Below, one piece after another: positions 1 through 10,789 of a DNA stretch of 64,000 nucleotides. This stretch comes from Gammaproteobacteria bacterium. GTDB lineage: Bacteria; Pseudomonadota; Gammaproteobacteria; Steroidobacterales; PWYM01. Numbering within the stretch: the first letter of the stretch is position 1; every line of letters starts with the position of its first letter. The notes beneath the pieces are model-generated. The model was given only the letters and a program-made list of their open reading frames with translations, was not told the DNA's origin and ran no database searches. The stretch spans positions 1-64,000 of the forward strand of contig RECU01000077.1 of NCBI GenBank assembly GCA_007693855.1. Direction: 5' to 3'. The position numbers and the translations under genes are program-made.

Positions 1-641
1 GCGAGCCTGGGCCGGCGCTTCGCCGGCCGCCGCTGGATGAACTCACGCGCCGCGCGACGGAGCTGTTCACGGGGCACGACCCGGTCGACCAGGCCAATGA
101 CCCGTGCGCGGGCCGGGCGCAGCATCCGCCCGGTCAGCATCAGGTCCATGGCGGCGGGCGCGCCCAGCAGTCGGACACTGCGTGCGGTGCCGCCGAAGCC
201 TGGGTGGATCCCGAGCTGGACTTCCGGCAGGCCGAGCGTGCCGCGGTCTTCGTCGGCGCAGACCCGATAATCGCAGGCCAGCGCCAGCTCCAGGCCACCC
301 CCCAGTGCATGTCCATCGATCATGGCCACCGTGGGGCAGGGGAGATCGGCCAGTGCGTCGATCACCTGCTGGCCCTGGCGCACCAGCGTATGGGTCTCCT
401 CGGGATCCACCAGGGTCTTGAACTCGCCGATGTCGGCGCCGGCAATGAATCCGCCGGCCTTGCCGGAGGCGACGATCACCCCCCGCGGCGGCGCGATGGC
501 CAAGGCTGCCAGCAGTCCGGCCAGTTCCTCCAGCACCTCGCGGGAGAGCGTGTTGCTGCGGCTGTCGGCCTTGTCGAGCATCAGCCAGGCGATCCCCTGT
601 GGATCGTCCTCGCGGCGCCAATGGCGGTGTTCGGTGGTCAT
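1..641 (-). CDS. fadJ: Fatty acid oxidation complex alpha subunit, N-terminal crotonase part (truncated by window edge)
   Basis: This is the enoyl-CoA hydratase half of a FadB/FadJ-type beta-oxidation enzyme, which hydrates trans-2-enoyl-CoA in the cytoplasm. The visible 213 codons show the crotonase fold: the oxyanion-hole region GFIAGADIGEF, then HALGGGLELALACDYR with the first catalytic Glu, and LPEVQLGIHPGFGG with the second. The basic, proline-containing stretch at the cut edge (QRRPAKRRPR) resembles the linker to the 3-hydroxyacyl-CoA dehydrogenase domain, so I favour a two-domain FadJ over a single-domain hydratase; the rest lies outside the window. The ATG at 641 overlaps the stop of the upstream EEP gene (ATGA), suggesting translational coupling. 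Confidence 0.75.
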   Translation of the reverse strand, partial: MTTEHRHWRREDDPQGIAWLMLDKADSRSNTLSREVLEELAGLLAALAIAPPRGVIVASGKAGGFIAGADIGEFKTLVDPEETHTLVRQGQQVIDALADLPCPTVAMIDGHALGGGLELALACDYRVCADEDRGTLGLPEVQLGIHPGFGGTARSVRLLGAPAAMDLMLTGRMLRPARARVIGLVDRVVPREQLRRAAREFIQRRPAKRRPRL

Positions 642-1414
642 GCCTGTCTCCCGGTGGTGACGGTGCCGGTGCTGCGCGTGCCGGTAACCTCGAAATCGCA
701 GACCAGCGGCAGGTGGTCGGAATAGCGCACCTGCGGCACCTCGAAGCCGGTCACCTCGATGCCTTCACTGTAGAGCACGAAATCCAGCTCCCGCCGTGGC
801 GCATGGCTGGGGTAGGAGGGCAGCCCCTGGGTGTTCGCGCTGGTCAGCCCGGCCGCCTGCATGAACAGGTAGATTTCGTGTCCGCCCCAGAAGGTATTGA
901 AATCGCCAGCCACGATGACCGGTTTGCGCTGCTCACGGATCAGGTCGTAGAGGTGTCTCAGCTGGAAATGGCGATGGCGATACTTCAAGGAAAGATGGAC
1001 AAGAAAAACTGCAAAATCATCAAGTTCAAGCTCAATGATAAGGCGTTTTATACCTTTCTCGAAATAGTGAAAACGCTCGCCTGCGACCCGTGGGGAGGCC
1101 AGAAAGGCATTGCCCTGTTTGCGCACGATCGGCAGGCGATGATTGAGTGAACGCGCGCCGTACTTGCACTGGTAGGCGGAGTAGTGACCCAGTGCCTCGG
1201 CAATGGCTTCGGCCTGGTTGACGTTCCGGCTGCGGATCGAGCCGCAATCGACTTCGATCAGCCCGACGATATCCGGCGCCTGGGACTTGATGAACTCGGT
1301 AATGCGCGCGAGGTTGGCCTGGTTGCCGAGTACCATGCCCGCACCCGGTACGGGAAGGTGGAACTGGGCCCCGGTCCCGGTACCATAGCGGATGTTATAG
1401 AGCATCAGGCGCAT
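638..1414 (-). CDS. Endonuclease/exonuclease/phosphatase (EEP) family hydrolase
   Basis: A 258-residue Mg-dependent phosphodiesterase-fold protein. The catalytic set is in order: Asn in LYNIRYG near the N-terminus, Glu in IVGLIEVD, Asp/Asn in AGDFNTFWGG, Asp in RRELDFVLYS and His in YSDHLPLVCDF near the end. No signal peptide or membrane segment is seen. The family includes DNA nucleases, inositol phosphatases and sphingomyelinase-like enzymes, and the substrate cannot be told from sequence. It lies upstream of and overlaps the FadJ-type gene, and is divergent from the TIR-like gene across 122 bases. Its middle (about 985-1075) has a markedly AT-rich codon patch compared with its flanks. Confidence 0.85.
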   Translation of the reverse strand: MRLMLYNIRYGTGTGAQFHLPVPGAGMVLGNQANLARITEFIKSQAPDIVGLIEVDCGSIRSRNVNQAEAIAEALGHYSAYQCKYGARSLNHRLPIVRKQGNAFLASPRVAGERFHYFEKGIKRLIIELELDDFAVFLVHLSLKYRHRHFQLRHLYDLIREQRKPVIVAGDFNTFWGGHEIYLFMQAAGLTSANTQGLPSYPSHAPRRELDFVLYSEGIEVTGFEVPQVRYSDHLPLVCDFEVTGTRSTGTVTTGRQA

Positions 1415-1536
1415 ATGCGTAGTGTACTGTACCGGCCCGCTGTAGCGCCCGATCGACGGCGTGGCGGGCGTGGCGTTGCAAACTCGGGCGGCCGGCGATA
1501 CCGTCTCAGCGGGCTTGCGGGTGAACGGGGGAAGCC

Positions 1537-1983
1537 GTGTCGGAAAACAATCCCATCAGGCTGTTCGTGACGCATGCCTTCCAGGCCACTGCCGACTACC
1601 AGCGCGTGTTCGAATACCTGGAGCACGCTGCCCGTTTTTTCTATGTCAACCAGGCCGCACCCGATGGCGTGCCCGGCAGCGGCCCCAACGGGGTCAAGGA
1701 TGCCCTTCGCGAGCAGATGCGTGGCGCCGAGGCGGTGATCGCCCTGCCGTCGCTGGGGGACGAGGCCCCGGAGTTGCTGCGCTTCCAACTCGACTGCGCC
1801 GGCGCCTTCGATCTGCCGGTCATCGCCCTCGAGCCGTTCGGCGGGGTCGGGGCCATTCCGGCGACCCTGGCGGAGCGGGCGGTCGAGACGGTGCCCTGGA
1901 ACGACCGGGAAATTGTCGACGCGCTGCGGCGTCAAGCCCGCCACGAGGATACTCAGCGTTGGGAAGTTTTAGACTTCCCGTAA
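1537..1983 (+). CDS. Small TIR-like (MTH538/DUF1863-type) protein
   Basis: A 148-residue single-domain protein. It opens with the beta-strand RLFVTHAF at residues 8-15. The closing part (LPVIALEPFG, then VETVPWNDREIVDALR) closely resembles the MTH538 TIR-like fold, where a Pro-hydrophobic-Trp/Phe-Gly segment is followed by a WN..SIV.AIR helix. TIR proteins are NADases or scaffolds, and relatives include Thoeris ThsB. In the helix where NADase TIRs carry Glu (pattern W..KEI..A), this protein reads LRFQLDCAG, so Gln84 may replace it. The start is the GTG at 1537 after a GGGGGAA Shine-Dalgarno. It stands alone, 18 bases before the reductase gene, with no SIR2/SLOG or other defence partner nearby. 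Confidence 0.7.
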   Translation: MSENNPIRLFVTHAFQATADYQRVFEYLEHAARFFYVNQAAPDGVPGSGPNGVKDALREQMRGAEAVIALPSLGDEAPELLRFQLDCAGAFDLPVIALEPFGGVGAIPATLAERAVETVPWNDREIVDALRRQARHEDTQRWEVLDFP

Positions 1984-2001
1984 CTTTCCAGAAAGGATGT
2001 C

Positions 2002-3033
2002 ATGAAGATAGACACGGATGCCTTGATTGTTGGCGCGGGCCCCTGTGGCCTGTTCCAGGTGTTTGAGCTCGGCCTGCTTGGCCTCAAGTGCCACGTCATC
2101 GACTCGATGCCGAGAGTCGGCGGCCAGTGCTCGGAGCTGTACCCGGACAAGCCCATTTATGACATTCCCGCGATTCCGGTATGCAGTGGGCAGGAACTCG
2201 TCGACAACCTGATGGCCCAGATCGAGCCTTTCGGGGCCGAGTTCCACCTCGGCGAGGAGGTGCAGGTGCTCGAGCCCCAGGAGAACGGCCGCTTCCGGGT
2301 GGTGACCTCGGAGGGGACCGAGTTCGATGCCGGTACGGTATTCATCGCCGGCGGGGTCGGCTCGTTCCAGCCGCGGCGCATGCGCCTCAAGGGCATCGAG
2401 GCCTTCGAGGACCGGCAGCTGCACTATCGGGTGCGTGATCCGAAGGCCTTCTACGATCGCCATGTGGTGGTCCTGGGCGGGGGCGATTCGGCGCTGGACT
2501 GGACGCTTGAGCTGTGTGGCAAGGCGGCCTCGATGACGCTGGTCCACCGCCGCGCGGAGTTCCGTGCCGTGCCGGCCTCGGTGGAGAAGATGCAGGCGCT
2601 CTGCGAGACCGGGAAGATGCGTTTCATCGAGGGGGTTGCCGAGGGCTTCAGCGCGCATGGCGACGAGCTCACCGGCTTGACCCTGCGGCTCGTCGACGAC
2701 AGCGAGATGACCGTCCCGTTGCAGAGTCTGCTGGTGTTCTGGGGGCTTGCGCCAAAGCTCGGGCCGATTGCCGAGTGGGGGCTGGACATCAACCGCAAGA
2801 CGATCAACGTCGATACCGAGAAGTTCCAGACCAACATCCCCGGGATCTTCGCCATCGGCGACATCAACTACTACCCGGGCAAGAAAAAACTGATTCTCTC
2901 CGGGTTTCACGAGGCGGCACTGGCGGCCTTTGCCGCAAAAGAACATCTCACGCCCGGCAAGAAGGTGCATCTGCAGTACACCACCACCAGCCCGCTGATG
3001 CACGAGCGCCTTGGCGTCAAGGACAGTGCCTGA
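2002..3033 (+). CDS. Ferredoxin--NADP reductase, thioredoxin-reductase-like type
   Basis: A 343-residue flavoprotein that should move electrons between NADPH and ferredoxin or flavodoxin in the cytoplasm. The N-terminal FAD site is [18 protein letters not shown]. The NADP-binding site is [12 protein letters not shown] near residue 160, followed by [10 protein letters not shown], whose arginines suit the 2'-phosphate. The late FAD motif is [13 protein letters not shown]. The CxxC of true thioredoxin reductases is absent from the middle domain, which with the length points to the YumC/Chlorobium FNR group. A GAAAGGATGTC Shine-Dalgarno precedes the ATG. It follows the TIR-like gene closely; any functional link is unproven. 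Confidence 0.85.
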   Translation: MKIDTDALIVGAGPCGLFQVFELGLLGLKCHVIDSMPRVGGQCSELYPDKPIYDIPAIPVCSGQELVDNLMAQIEPFGAEFHLGEEVQVLEPQENGRFRVVTSEGTEFDAGTVFIAGGVGSFQPRRMRLKGIEAFEDRQLHYRVRDPKAFYDRHVVVLGGGDSALDWTLELCGKAASMTLVHRRAEFRAVPASVEKMQALCETGKMRFIEGVAEGFSAHGDELTGLTLRLVDDSEMTVPLQSLLVFWGLAPKLGPIAEWGLDINRKTINVDTEKFQTNIPGIFAIGDINYYPGKKKLILSGFHEAALAAFAAKEHLTPGKKVHLQYTTTSPLMHERLGVKDSA

Positions 3034-3036
3034 GCG

Positions 3037-3999
3037 ATGGTGTCACCCCCCGGCAGGCCGCTGGTCATCGCGCATCGTGGCGCCAGCGGCTATCTGCCGG
3101 AACACACGCAACAGGCCAAGGCGCTGGCCTACGGCCAGGGCGCCGATGTCCTCGAGCAGGACGTGGTCGCCACCCGTGACGGTCGCCTGGTGGTGTTGCA
3201 TGACCTTTTCCTGGAGCGGGTGAGTGATGTCGCACGACGCTACCCCGGCCGGGCCCGCGCGGATGGTCACTGGTACGCGCGTGACTTCACCCTGGCGGAA
3301 CTGCGCGGGCTGGCGGTCACCGAGCGCCTGAGCGCCGCGGGTGATGCCGCGGCCTTCCCAGGCCGCTTCCCGCCCTGGCAGGGGGAATTCAGGCTGCACG
3401 CGCTGGAGGACGAGCTGGCGCTGCTGCGCGGGCTGAATGCCACCACCGGCCGCGAGGTCGGCGCCTATCCGGAGATCAAATGTCCTGCCTGGCATCGCGA
3501 GGCCGGGATCGACCTCGGCGTCCTGTTGGCCGAGACGCTGGAGGCGGAGCTGGCAGCGCGCGGGCCGCTGCCGCTCTGGTTGCAGTGTTTCGATCCTGCC
3601 GAGCTCCGGCGGCTGCATGCCCAGGGGTTCCGGTTGCCGATGACGCAGCTCATCGGCCGGGTCCCCGCCGAGCAGGGCGATTGGGCGGGCCAGGACCCCC
3701 TGTCCACCGCCGGACTCGCGGTGCTGGCGCGTCACTGCAGTGCGATTGGCCCCTGGCTGGGGCATGTGTGGCGCGACGGGCGTGACACCGGCCTGGTTGC
3801 CCGGGCCCATGAGGTCGGGCTTGCGGTACACCCGTGGACGCTCCGCCGCGATCGTTTGCCGGAGGGCTGTCAGGATGCCGAGGCCCTGGTGGCGCAGCTG
3901 TGCCACGACATCGGCGTGGATGGGCTGTTCACGGACCATCCGGATCTGGTGGTCCGGGCACGTGCGCGTGTGGGAGAGAGGACGGGCGCGTTAGACTAA
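3037..3999 (+). CDS. Glycerophosphodiester phosphodiesterase (GlpQ/UgpQ family)
   Basis: This 320-residue enzyme hydrolyses glycerophosphodiesters to glycerol 3-phosphate and an alcohol. The active-site elements are visible: [15 protein letters not shown] at the start, [11 protein letters not shown] with the metal-binding Glu and Asp, VVLHD with the general acid/base His, and YPEIKCPAW with a later metal-binding Glu. The long insertion between the second and third elements resembles GlpQ rather than short UgpQ. No signal peptide is visible, so it is probably cytosolic despite the GlpQ-like size. It begins 4 bases after the reductase stop, so the two are probably co-transcribed. Confidence 0.88.
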   Translation: MVSPPGRPLVIAHRGASGYLPEHTQQAKALAYGQGADVLEQDVVATRDGRLVVLHDLFLERVSDVARRYPGRARADGHWYARDFTLAELRGLAVTERLSAAGDAAAFPGRFPPWQGEFRLHALEDELALLRGLNATTGREVGAYPEIKCPAWHREAGIDLGVLLAETLEAELAARGPLPLWLQCFDPAELRRLHAQGFRLPMTQLIGRVPAEQGDWAGQDPLSTAGLAVLARHCSAIGPWLGHVWRDGRDTGLVARAHEVGLAVHPWTLRRDRLPEGCQDAEALVAQLCHDIGVDGLFTDHPDLVVRARARVGERTGALD

Positions 4000-4093
4000 A
4001 GTCCAATCGGGTGCGATCTCATGCGCTCGCACAATGGAGGAGATGCGGTGGCTCCGGAGGGCCGCCGTGCCAGGGGTGTCTTCGGGGGAGCAT

Positions 4094-6034
<1,941 letters not shown>

Positions 6035-6071
6035 GGCTGCTGGCGCCTTGCCGGGTCCACAGTTCGCCCTG

Positions 6072-6554
6072 ATGACAGATCTACGCGCCGGCCTTGCCGT
6101 TTCCGTACTGCTGGTGGCGGCCTGCAGCAGGGGCCCCGAGGTGCCGGCCGCAAGCGGATTCTTCATCGATCCCGAAGACCTGCGACTGGTCACGCTGGGG
6201 GAGCCGATCTATTTCGAGCACTGCGCCAGTTGCCACGGCGCTGCCCTGGAAGGGGAACCCGACTGGCGGCGGCGTCGGCCGGACGGCCGCCTGCCGGCCC
6301 CGCCGCACGATGCCTCCGGGCACACCTGGCATCACCCTGACTGGGAGCTGTTCGCGATGACCGCCCAAGGGGTCACGCCGCTGGCGCCACCGGACTACGA
6401 AACCGACATGCCCGCCTATCGCGGCATCCTCACGGACGAGGAGATCGTGGCCGTGCTGGCCTGGATCAAGGCCCAGTGGCCGCCCGAGATCGCGGCGATT
6501 CAGCAGGGGATCAATGCCCGCTCCGAGCCACCGCCGGGACTTGAGTGGCGCTGA
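6072..6554 (+). CDS. Mono-heme cytochrome c, probable lipoprotein
   Basis: A 160-residue exported c-type cytochrome. The start at 6072 gives the signal MTDLRAGLAVSVLLVAAC, ending in an LVAAC lipobox, so it is probably lipid-anchored on the periplasmic side. The heme site CASCH follows FEHCASCHGAAL at about residues 53-57. A Met in ETDMPAYRGILTDEEIVAVLAWIK is the likely axial ligand in the usual class I position. It would be matured by the Ccm system at 22-28.7 kb. It lies 37 bases downstream of acs on the same strand. Its redox partner is not identifiable. Confidence 0.85.
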   Translation: MTDLRAGLAVSVLLVAACSRGPEVPAASGFFIDPEDLRLVTLGEPIYFEHCASCHGAALEGEPDWRRRRPDGRLPAPPHDASGHTWHHPDWELFAMTAQGVTPLAPPDYETDMPAYRGILTDEEIVAVLAWIKAQWPPEIAAIQQGINARSEPPPGLEWR

Positions 6555-6584
6555 GGGGTGCGCCGCACGGGCTGAGCGCAAGGC

Positions 6585-7706
6585 TCAATAGCCGCGCTCC
6601 AGATCGACGACCGAGAGCATGGGCTCGCCCTCGAGATAGCGGCGCAGGTTGGCGCGCACCACCTCCCAGCGCACGGCAAATCCCAGCTCCGAGCGGGCGG
6701 CGACATGCGGCGTGATGAGGGTGTTCGGGGCCCGCCAGAGCGGATGGCCGGACGGTAGCGGCGAGGGCTCGGTCACGTCGATGCCGGCGCCGCCGATCAG
6801 CCCCTCTTCGAGTGCGGCGACGAGATCTGCCGTGACGACAGTCCCGCCCCGGCCGACGTTGATGAACAGGGCGTGCGCGGGCATCGCCTCGAACATTGCG
6901 CGATCGAACTGGCCCTCGGTCTCGGGCGTCAGCGGCAGCGCGTTGACCACGACATCGGCCTCGGCGAGCTCGGCGGCCAGGCCCTCGGGCAGCACGACGC
7001 GGGCGACGAACTCCGGTCCCTCCGGCCGACTCGCGCGCACCGCGTGGACTTCCATGCCGAAGGCATGCGCGCGGCGTGCGACCTCGATACCGATACCGCC
7101 GAGCCCGACCACGAGCAGCCGCCGACCCTCCAGCGACATCGGCCCACGCGGTGCCGGCGCCTCGCGGTCCCAGCGTTCCGCGTCCTGGGCGCGCTGATAG
7201 TCGGGGAGGGCGCGGGCCAGCGCCAGGGTGAGTGCCATGACGTGCTCGGCAATCACCGGGCCGGTGACGCGCTGCATGTTGGTCAGCAGCGGCTGGCGCG
7301 CCTGCATGGCAGGCAGATCGACACAGCTCTCGACGCCGGCAACCAGCACCTGCACCCACACCAGGTCGACGCCGCGCTCCAGCAACTCCTCGCTGCAGAA
7401 GCCGATCAGCGCATCGGCATCGGTCACCTGCTCGAGTGCCTCGGCGGCGTTCCGGGCGCCGACGATGTGGACGTCAGCTGGCAGGCCCTGCCGCAGCCAG
7501 TCCAGGCGCCCAGGCTCCATGTCGGCGACCACGATCTTGCGCAGCGCGCGCCAGTCTGCACGCTCGCGAACCGGCGCTTGCGCCTCGGCCAGCGCATGAC
7601 GCTCGATCAGGGCCACTTCGTCGGCGGGTGCCGCCGTTGCTGGCCCAGCCAGCAAGGCGAGCACGAGGGCCAGCGGCCATCCCGTATTGAACAGTGCAGT
7701 GTGCAT
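6585..7706 (-). CDS. D-isomer specific 2-hydroxyacid dehydrogenase with an N-terminal signal sequence
   Basis: A 373-residue member of the D-2-hydroxyacid dehydrogenase family, which normally reduces 2-oxoacids with NAD(P)H. The Rossmann motif VVGLGGIGIEVARR is intact, and the strand after it ends HAVRAS, where Arg in place of Asp suggests NADP preference. The catalytic triad is present: Arg in NVGRGG, Glu in GIDVTEPSPLP and His in TPHVAA. The first about 26 residues (FNTGWPLALVLALLAGPATAAPA) look like a cleavable signal peptide. I chose the ATG at 7706 because GGAGA lies 7 bases upstream; an ATG at 7718 is also in frame. Export of a nicotinamide enzyme is odd. It follows the exported unknown gene by 20 bases. 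Confidence 0.82.
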   Translation of the reverse strand: MHTALFNTGWPLALVLALLAGPATAAPADEVALIERHALAEAQAPVRERADWRALRKIVVADMEPGRLDWLRQGLPADVHIVGARNAAEALEQVTDADALIGFCSEELLERGVDLVWVQVLVAGVESCVDLPAMQARQPLLTNMQRVTGPVIAEHVMALTLALARALPDYQRAQDAERWDREAPAPRGPMSLEGRRLLVVGLGGIGIEVARRAHAFGMEVHAVRASRPEGPEFVARVVLPEGLAAELAEADVVVNALPLTPETEGQFDRAMFEAMPAHALFINVGRGGTVVTADLVAALEEGLIGGAGIDVTEPSPLPSGHPLWRAPNTLITPHVAARSELGFAVRWEVVRANLRRYLEGEPMLSVVDLERGY

Positions 7707-7726
7707 ATCGTTCTCCATCGCTGGGA

Positions 7727-8323
7727 CTAGTCGTGCCCCCAGGGCGCAGGCGGTGCCTCGATGGTCTCGGACAGGTCGAAGGTGAAGGCGATGATGTAGC
7801 CATCGAGACTGGTCGTGCCATAGGTGTAGCGTTGGCCGGGTTCATGGATGATCCGCCAGCCGCGGAATTCACCCGCCTCTTCAGTGCGCGGCATGGACTG
7901 GAACAGCTGCTCCGTCGCTGTGCCCTCGCCAACGCTGAAGCCACCATACATGGTGTTCGCGCTGTCGCTGCCATCCACCCGGCGGTGGTCGTGACGTAAT
8001 TCGAGGCCATCTTCGTGCAAGGTCAGGATCCAGGTTCGCGAGCGATTCCACGAGCCGTCGGTCTCGTCTTCGATGTGCAGTGGAATCTCGAGCCGGGTCT
8101 CGTCGCACCGGCGAAAATGCATCTGCATTTCTTCCGTTCCGGAGAAAAGCTCGACGAAGTCGGGTTTTTTCAGCAGCGCGCCGGTGTAGGCATTGCCGCA
8201 CTTGGCCGCCAGCTGCTGGAAGAACTCGACGAAAGCGGGTGGCGCCGTCTCGGCGCGGACGCTGGCCGGCACCAGGGCAACAGCCAGCAGCAGCAATAGC
8301 GGGGAGAAGGGTTTTCTGTGCAT
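7727..8323 (-). CDS. Exported protein of unknown function
   Basis: A 198-residue protein I do not recognise. The start at 8323 (GAGGA Shine-Dalgarno) gives a clear signal peptide, KPFSPLLLLLAVALVPASVRA, with predicted cleavage near residue 24. The mature part has two cysteines (residues 42 and 73) that could form a disulfide, and alternates hydrophobic strands with polar turns (RTWILTLHEDGLELRHDHR; TSLDGYIIAFTFDLSETI), suggesting a beta-rich soluble periplasmic domain. It sits 20 bases upstream of the exported dehydrogenase on the same strand, so the two are probably one transcription unit. Confidence 0.75.
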   Translation of the reverse strand: MHRKPFSPLLLLLAVALVPASVRAETAPPAFVEFFQQLAAKCGNAYTGALLKKPDFVELFSGTEEMQMHFRRCDETRLEIPLHIEDETDGSWNRSRTWILTLHEDGLELRHDHRRVDGSDSANTMYGGFSVGEGTATEQLFQSMPRTEEAGEFRGWRIIHEPGQRYTYGTTSLDGYIIAFTFDLSETIEAPPAPWGHD

Positions 8324-8556
8324 TGGGTGTCCTCGAATCAAGACAGGCTGGACCTGTTGTCGACAGGCCTCGCGCGCGGCCGGTGGCTTGCGCACGGACT
8401 CTTGGCAAAGTGTACACGACCGATGGAGATGACACTTTTCCCGCCCTGAACCGGCATGCCGTCAGGCTCGTGCCTCGCATCGGTTTGCGCAGGTCGGTTA
8501 AGGTGTAGGGCGTTTTTGCGCTGCTGCACGTCGAGAGTTCGGGAGATCGCCACACC

Positions 8557-10629
8557 ATGCCGCAAGACCGTCATGCCCCCCTGTCGAAGTCTCCGGTCCG
8601 TTCGACCATTCTGCTGCCGGTATTCATTCCCGCCGTGCTGATCACGCTGTTCCTGGTGGTTGGGGCGATGAGCAATCCGACGCTGGCCGGTCAGGCGTTC
8701 GCCAGCACTCTGGCCTACATCACCGAGACGTTCGGCTGGTTCTACATGCTGGCGGTGGCGTTTTTCCTGGTGTTTGTGGTGGCTATCGCGATTTCGCCCT
8801 GGGGCCAGGTGAAACTCGGGCCAGATCATGCCGCCCCGCAGTACAGCTTTCCTGCGTGGTTCGCCATGCTGTTCTCGGCCGGATACGGCATCGCCTTGCT
8901 GTTTTTCGGCGTGGCCGAACCGGTGCTGCACTACGCGAGCCCGCCTGCCGGGGCACCGGAAACGCTGGATGCCGCCAAGCAGGCGATGCAGATCGCGTTT
9001 TTCCACTGGGGGTTCCATATCTGGGCGATTTACGGCTTGACCGGGCTGGTGCTGGCCTATTTCGCCTTCCGCCACGGACTGCCCCTGTCGATGCGCTCGG
9101 CGCTCTATCCGCTCGTCGGTGAGCGCATCTATGGGCCGATCGGCCACACCGTGGATGTGGTGGCCATCCTCAGCACCCTGTTTGGCATTTCCACCACCCT
9201 GGGCCTGTCGGTGGCGCAGATCAACGCCGGCGTGAACTACCTGCTGCCGGCGGTGCCCGTGAGCACGTCGTTCCAGGTGGCTGCGATTGCGGTGATCACG
9301 GTCATGGCCACGGTGTCGGTGGTCGCGGGTCTGGACAAGGGGATCAAGCGGCTGTCCATTCTGAACATGCTGCTGGTGGTCTCGCTGATGGCCTTTGTGT
9401 TCGTGGTCGGGCCGAGCATCCTGATTCTGGAAGCCTTCGTACAGAACACGGGGGCTTACCTGAGCAATATCGTCGAGCGTACATTCAACCTGCAGGCCTA
9501 TGAGCGCAGCGACTGGATTGGCAACTGGACGCTGTTCATCTTCGGCTGGACCATTGCCTGGGCACCGTTTGTCGGGCTGTTCATCGCCAAGATCAGCCGC
9601 GGACGCACCATCCGCCAGTTCGTGTTTGGCGTGATGCTGGTGCCGACGCTGTTTACCTTTCTGTGGTTCTCGATCTTCGGCGATACCGCGCTGAACATGA
9701 TCATGGTCGAGGGCTACACCGCGCTCATTCAGGAAGTGCAGGCGGACAACGCGGTGGCCCTGTTCAGGCTCTTCGACCGGCTACCCTGGTCTGGCCTGGT
9801 CTCGTTCATTACGGTGATCCTGATCATCACCTTCTTCGTGACCTCGTCGGACTCGGGCTCGCTGGTGGTCGATTCGCTGGCCTCAGGGGGACATCCGAAC
9901 CCGCCGACCTGGCAGCGGGTGTTCTGGGCGACGGTGGAGGGCCTGGTAGCCTCGGCGCTGCTGATCGGTGGCGGGCTGTCCGCGCTGCAGACGATGAGCA
10001 TCACCAGCGCACTGCCCTTTGCGATCGTCCTGGTGATTGCCGCCATCGGTCTCTGGCGAGCGCTGATCATCGAAGGCCATCGCGAGGTCAGTCTGCAGGC
10101 CTATATGCAGAACAGCCAACGGGCGGCCTACAGGAAACCCGGGGGCTGGAAGAAGCGCCTGTCCGGGATGGTGGATTACCCTCCAGAGGAGAAGGTGCGC
10201 AGCTTCATCGTTCGGGTGGTGCAGCCGGCCATGGAGCATGTAGTGGCGGAACTGCGGGACAAGAACTGGCCGGCGACGCTGCACCGGGACGATGAGCACT
10301 GCCGTACCTGGCTCGAGGTGATCAAGGCCGACGACATCGACTTTACCTACGAGATCCGCCTGCGCGGATACGCCAAACCTGGGTTTGCCTATCCGGAGAT
10401 GGCCCGCGACCCGGACGGAGACGAGCTCTACTATCGCGCGGAAGTCTTCCTCAAGCACGGGGGCCAGGCGTACGACATTTACGGTTACGAGGAGCAGGAT
10501 GTCATCGACGATATCCTCAATCAGCTGGAGAACCATCTGCATTTTCTGCATATCTCTCCGGCCACCCTGCCGTGGAAGCTCGAGCAGCATGATGAGATGC
10601 TCAACGGCGAGGGTATCCAGCGCGGCTGA
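8557..10629 (+). CDS. betT: BCCT-family betaine/choline transporter, BetT-like
   Basis: A 690-residue secondary transporter for choline or glycine betaine across the inner membrane. It has the BCCT pattern of twelve hydrophobic segments, including MLFSAGYGIALLFFGVAEP and FFHWGFHIWAIYGLTG, then WTIAWAPFVGLFIAKISRGRT, the signature helix region with its tryptophans. After the last helix a cytoplasmic tail of about 170 residues follows, matching the osmosensory C-terminal domain of BetT and unlike the short tail of BetP-type relatives. No bet oxidation genes are adjacent, so the substrate (choline versus betaine) is inferred from length and tail only. Confidence 0.88.
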   Translation: MPQDRHAPLSKSPVRSTILLPVFIPAVLITLFLVVGAMSNPTLAGQAFASTLAYITETFGWFYMLAVAFFLVFVVAIAISPWGQVKLGPDHAAPQYSFPAWFAMLFSAGYGIALLFFGVAEPVLHYASPPAGAPETLDAAKQAMQIAFFHWGFHIWAIYGLTGLVLAYFAFRHGLPLSMRSALYPLVGERIYGPIGHTVDVVAILSTLFGISTTLGLSVAQINAGVNYLLPAVPVSTSFQVAAIAVITVMATVSVVAGLDKGIKRLSILNMLLVVSLMAFVFVVGPSILILEAFVQNTGAYLSNIVERTFNLQAYERSDWIGNWTLFIFGWTIAWAPFVGLFIAKISRGRTIRQFVFGVMLVPTLFTFLWFSIFGDTALNMIMVEGYTALIQEVQADNAVALFRLFDRLPWSGLVSFITVILIITFFVTSSDSGSLVVDSLASGGHPNPPTWQRVFWATVEGLVASALLIGGGLSALQTMSITSALPFAIVLVIAAIGLWRALIIEGHREVSLQAYMQNSQRAAYRKPGGWKKRLSGMVDYPPEEKVRSFIVRVVQPAMEHVVAELRDKNWPATLHRDDEHCRTWLEVIKADDIDFTYEIRLRGYAKPGFAYPEMARDPDGDELYYRAEVFLKHGGQAYDIYGYEEQDVIDDILNQLENHLHFLHISPATLPWKLEQHDEMLNGEGIQRG

Positions 10630-10789
10630 GGCCCTGGGCTCCGCAGGGCAGGGAGGCGTGCTGACGGTCCGAGACCTGGCCTATACTGCTGCGCAGGCCA
10701 TGGATCAGCGACGAAAACGGTGTGCTCATCACGAGTCACGAGGCCAGGAGTGATTCGCTGGGCGGGTAACGTCACAACAGGAGTCTGCC

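Noticed and set aside
67-621. A 184-codon minus-strand frame under the FadJ fragment
   Set aside because: Another frame of the same strand gives a continuous crotonase sequence with both catalytic Glu residues, so this is a shadow and not a frameshifted gene.
1537-3033. Thoeris-like anti-phage system from the TIR-like protein and its neighbour
   Set aside because: The neighbour is a ferredoxin-NADP reductase, not a ThsA SIR2/SLOG effector, and no other defence gene is present in the window.
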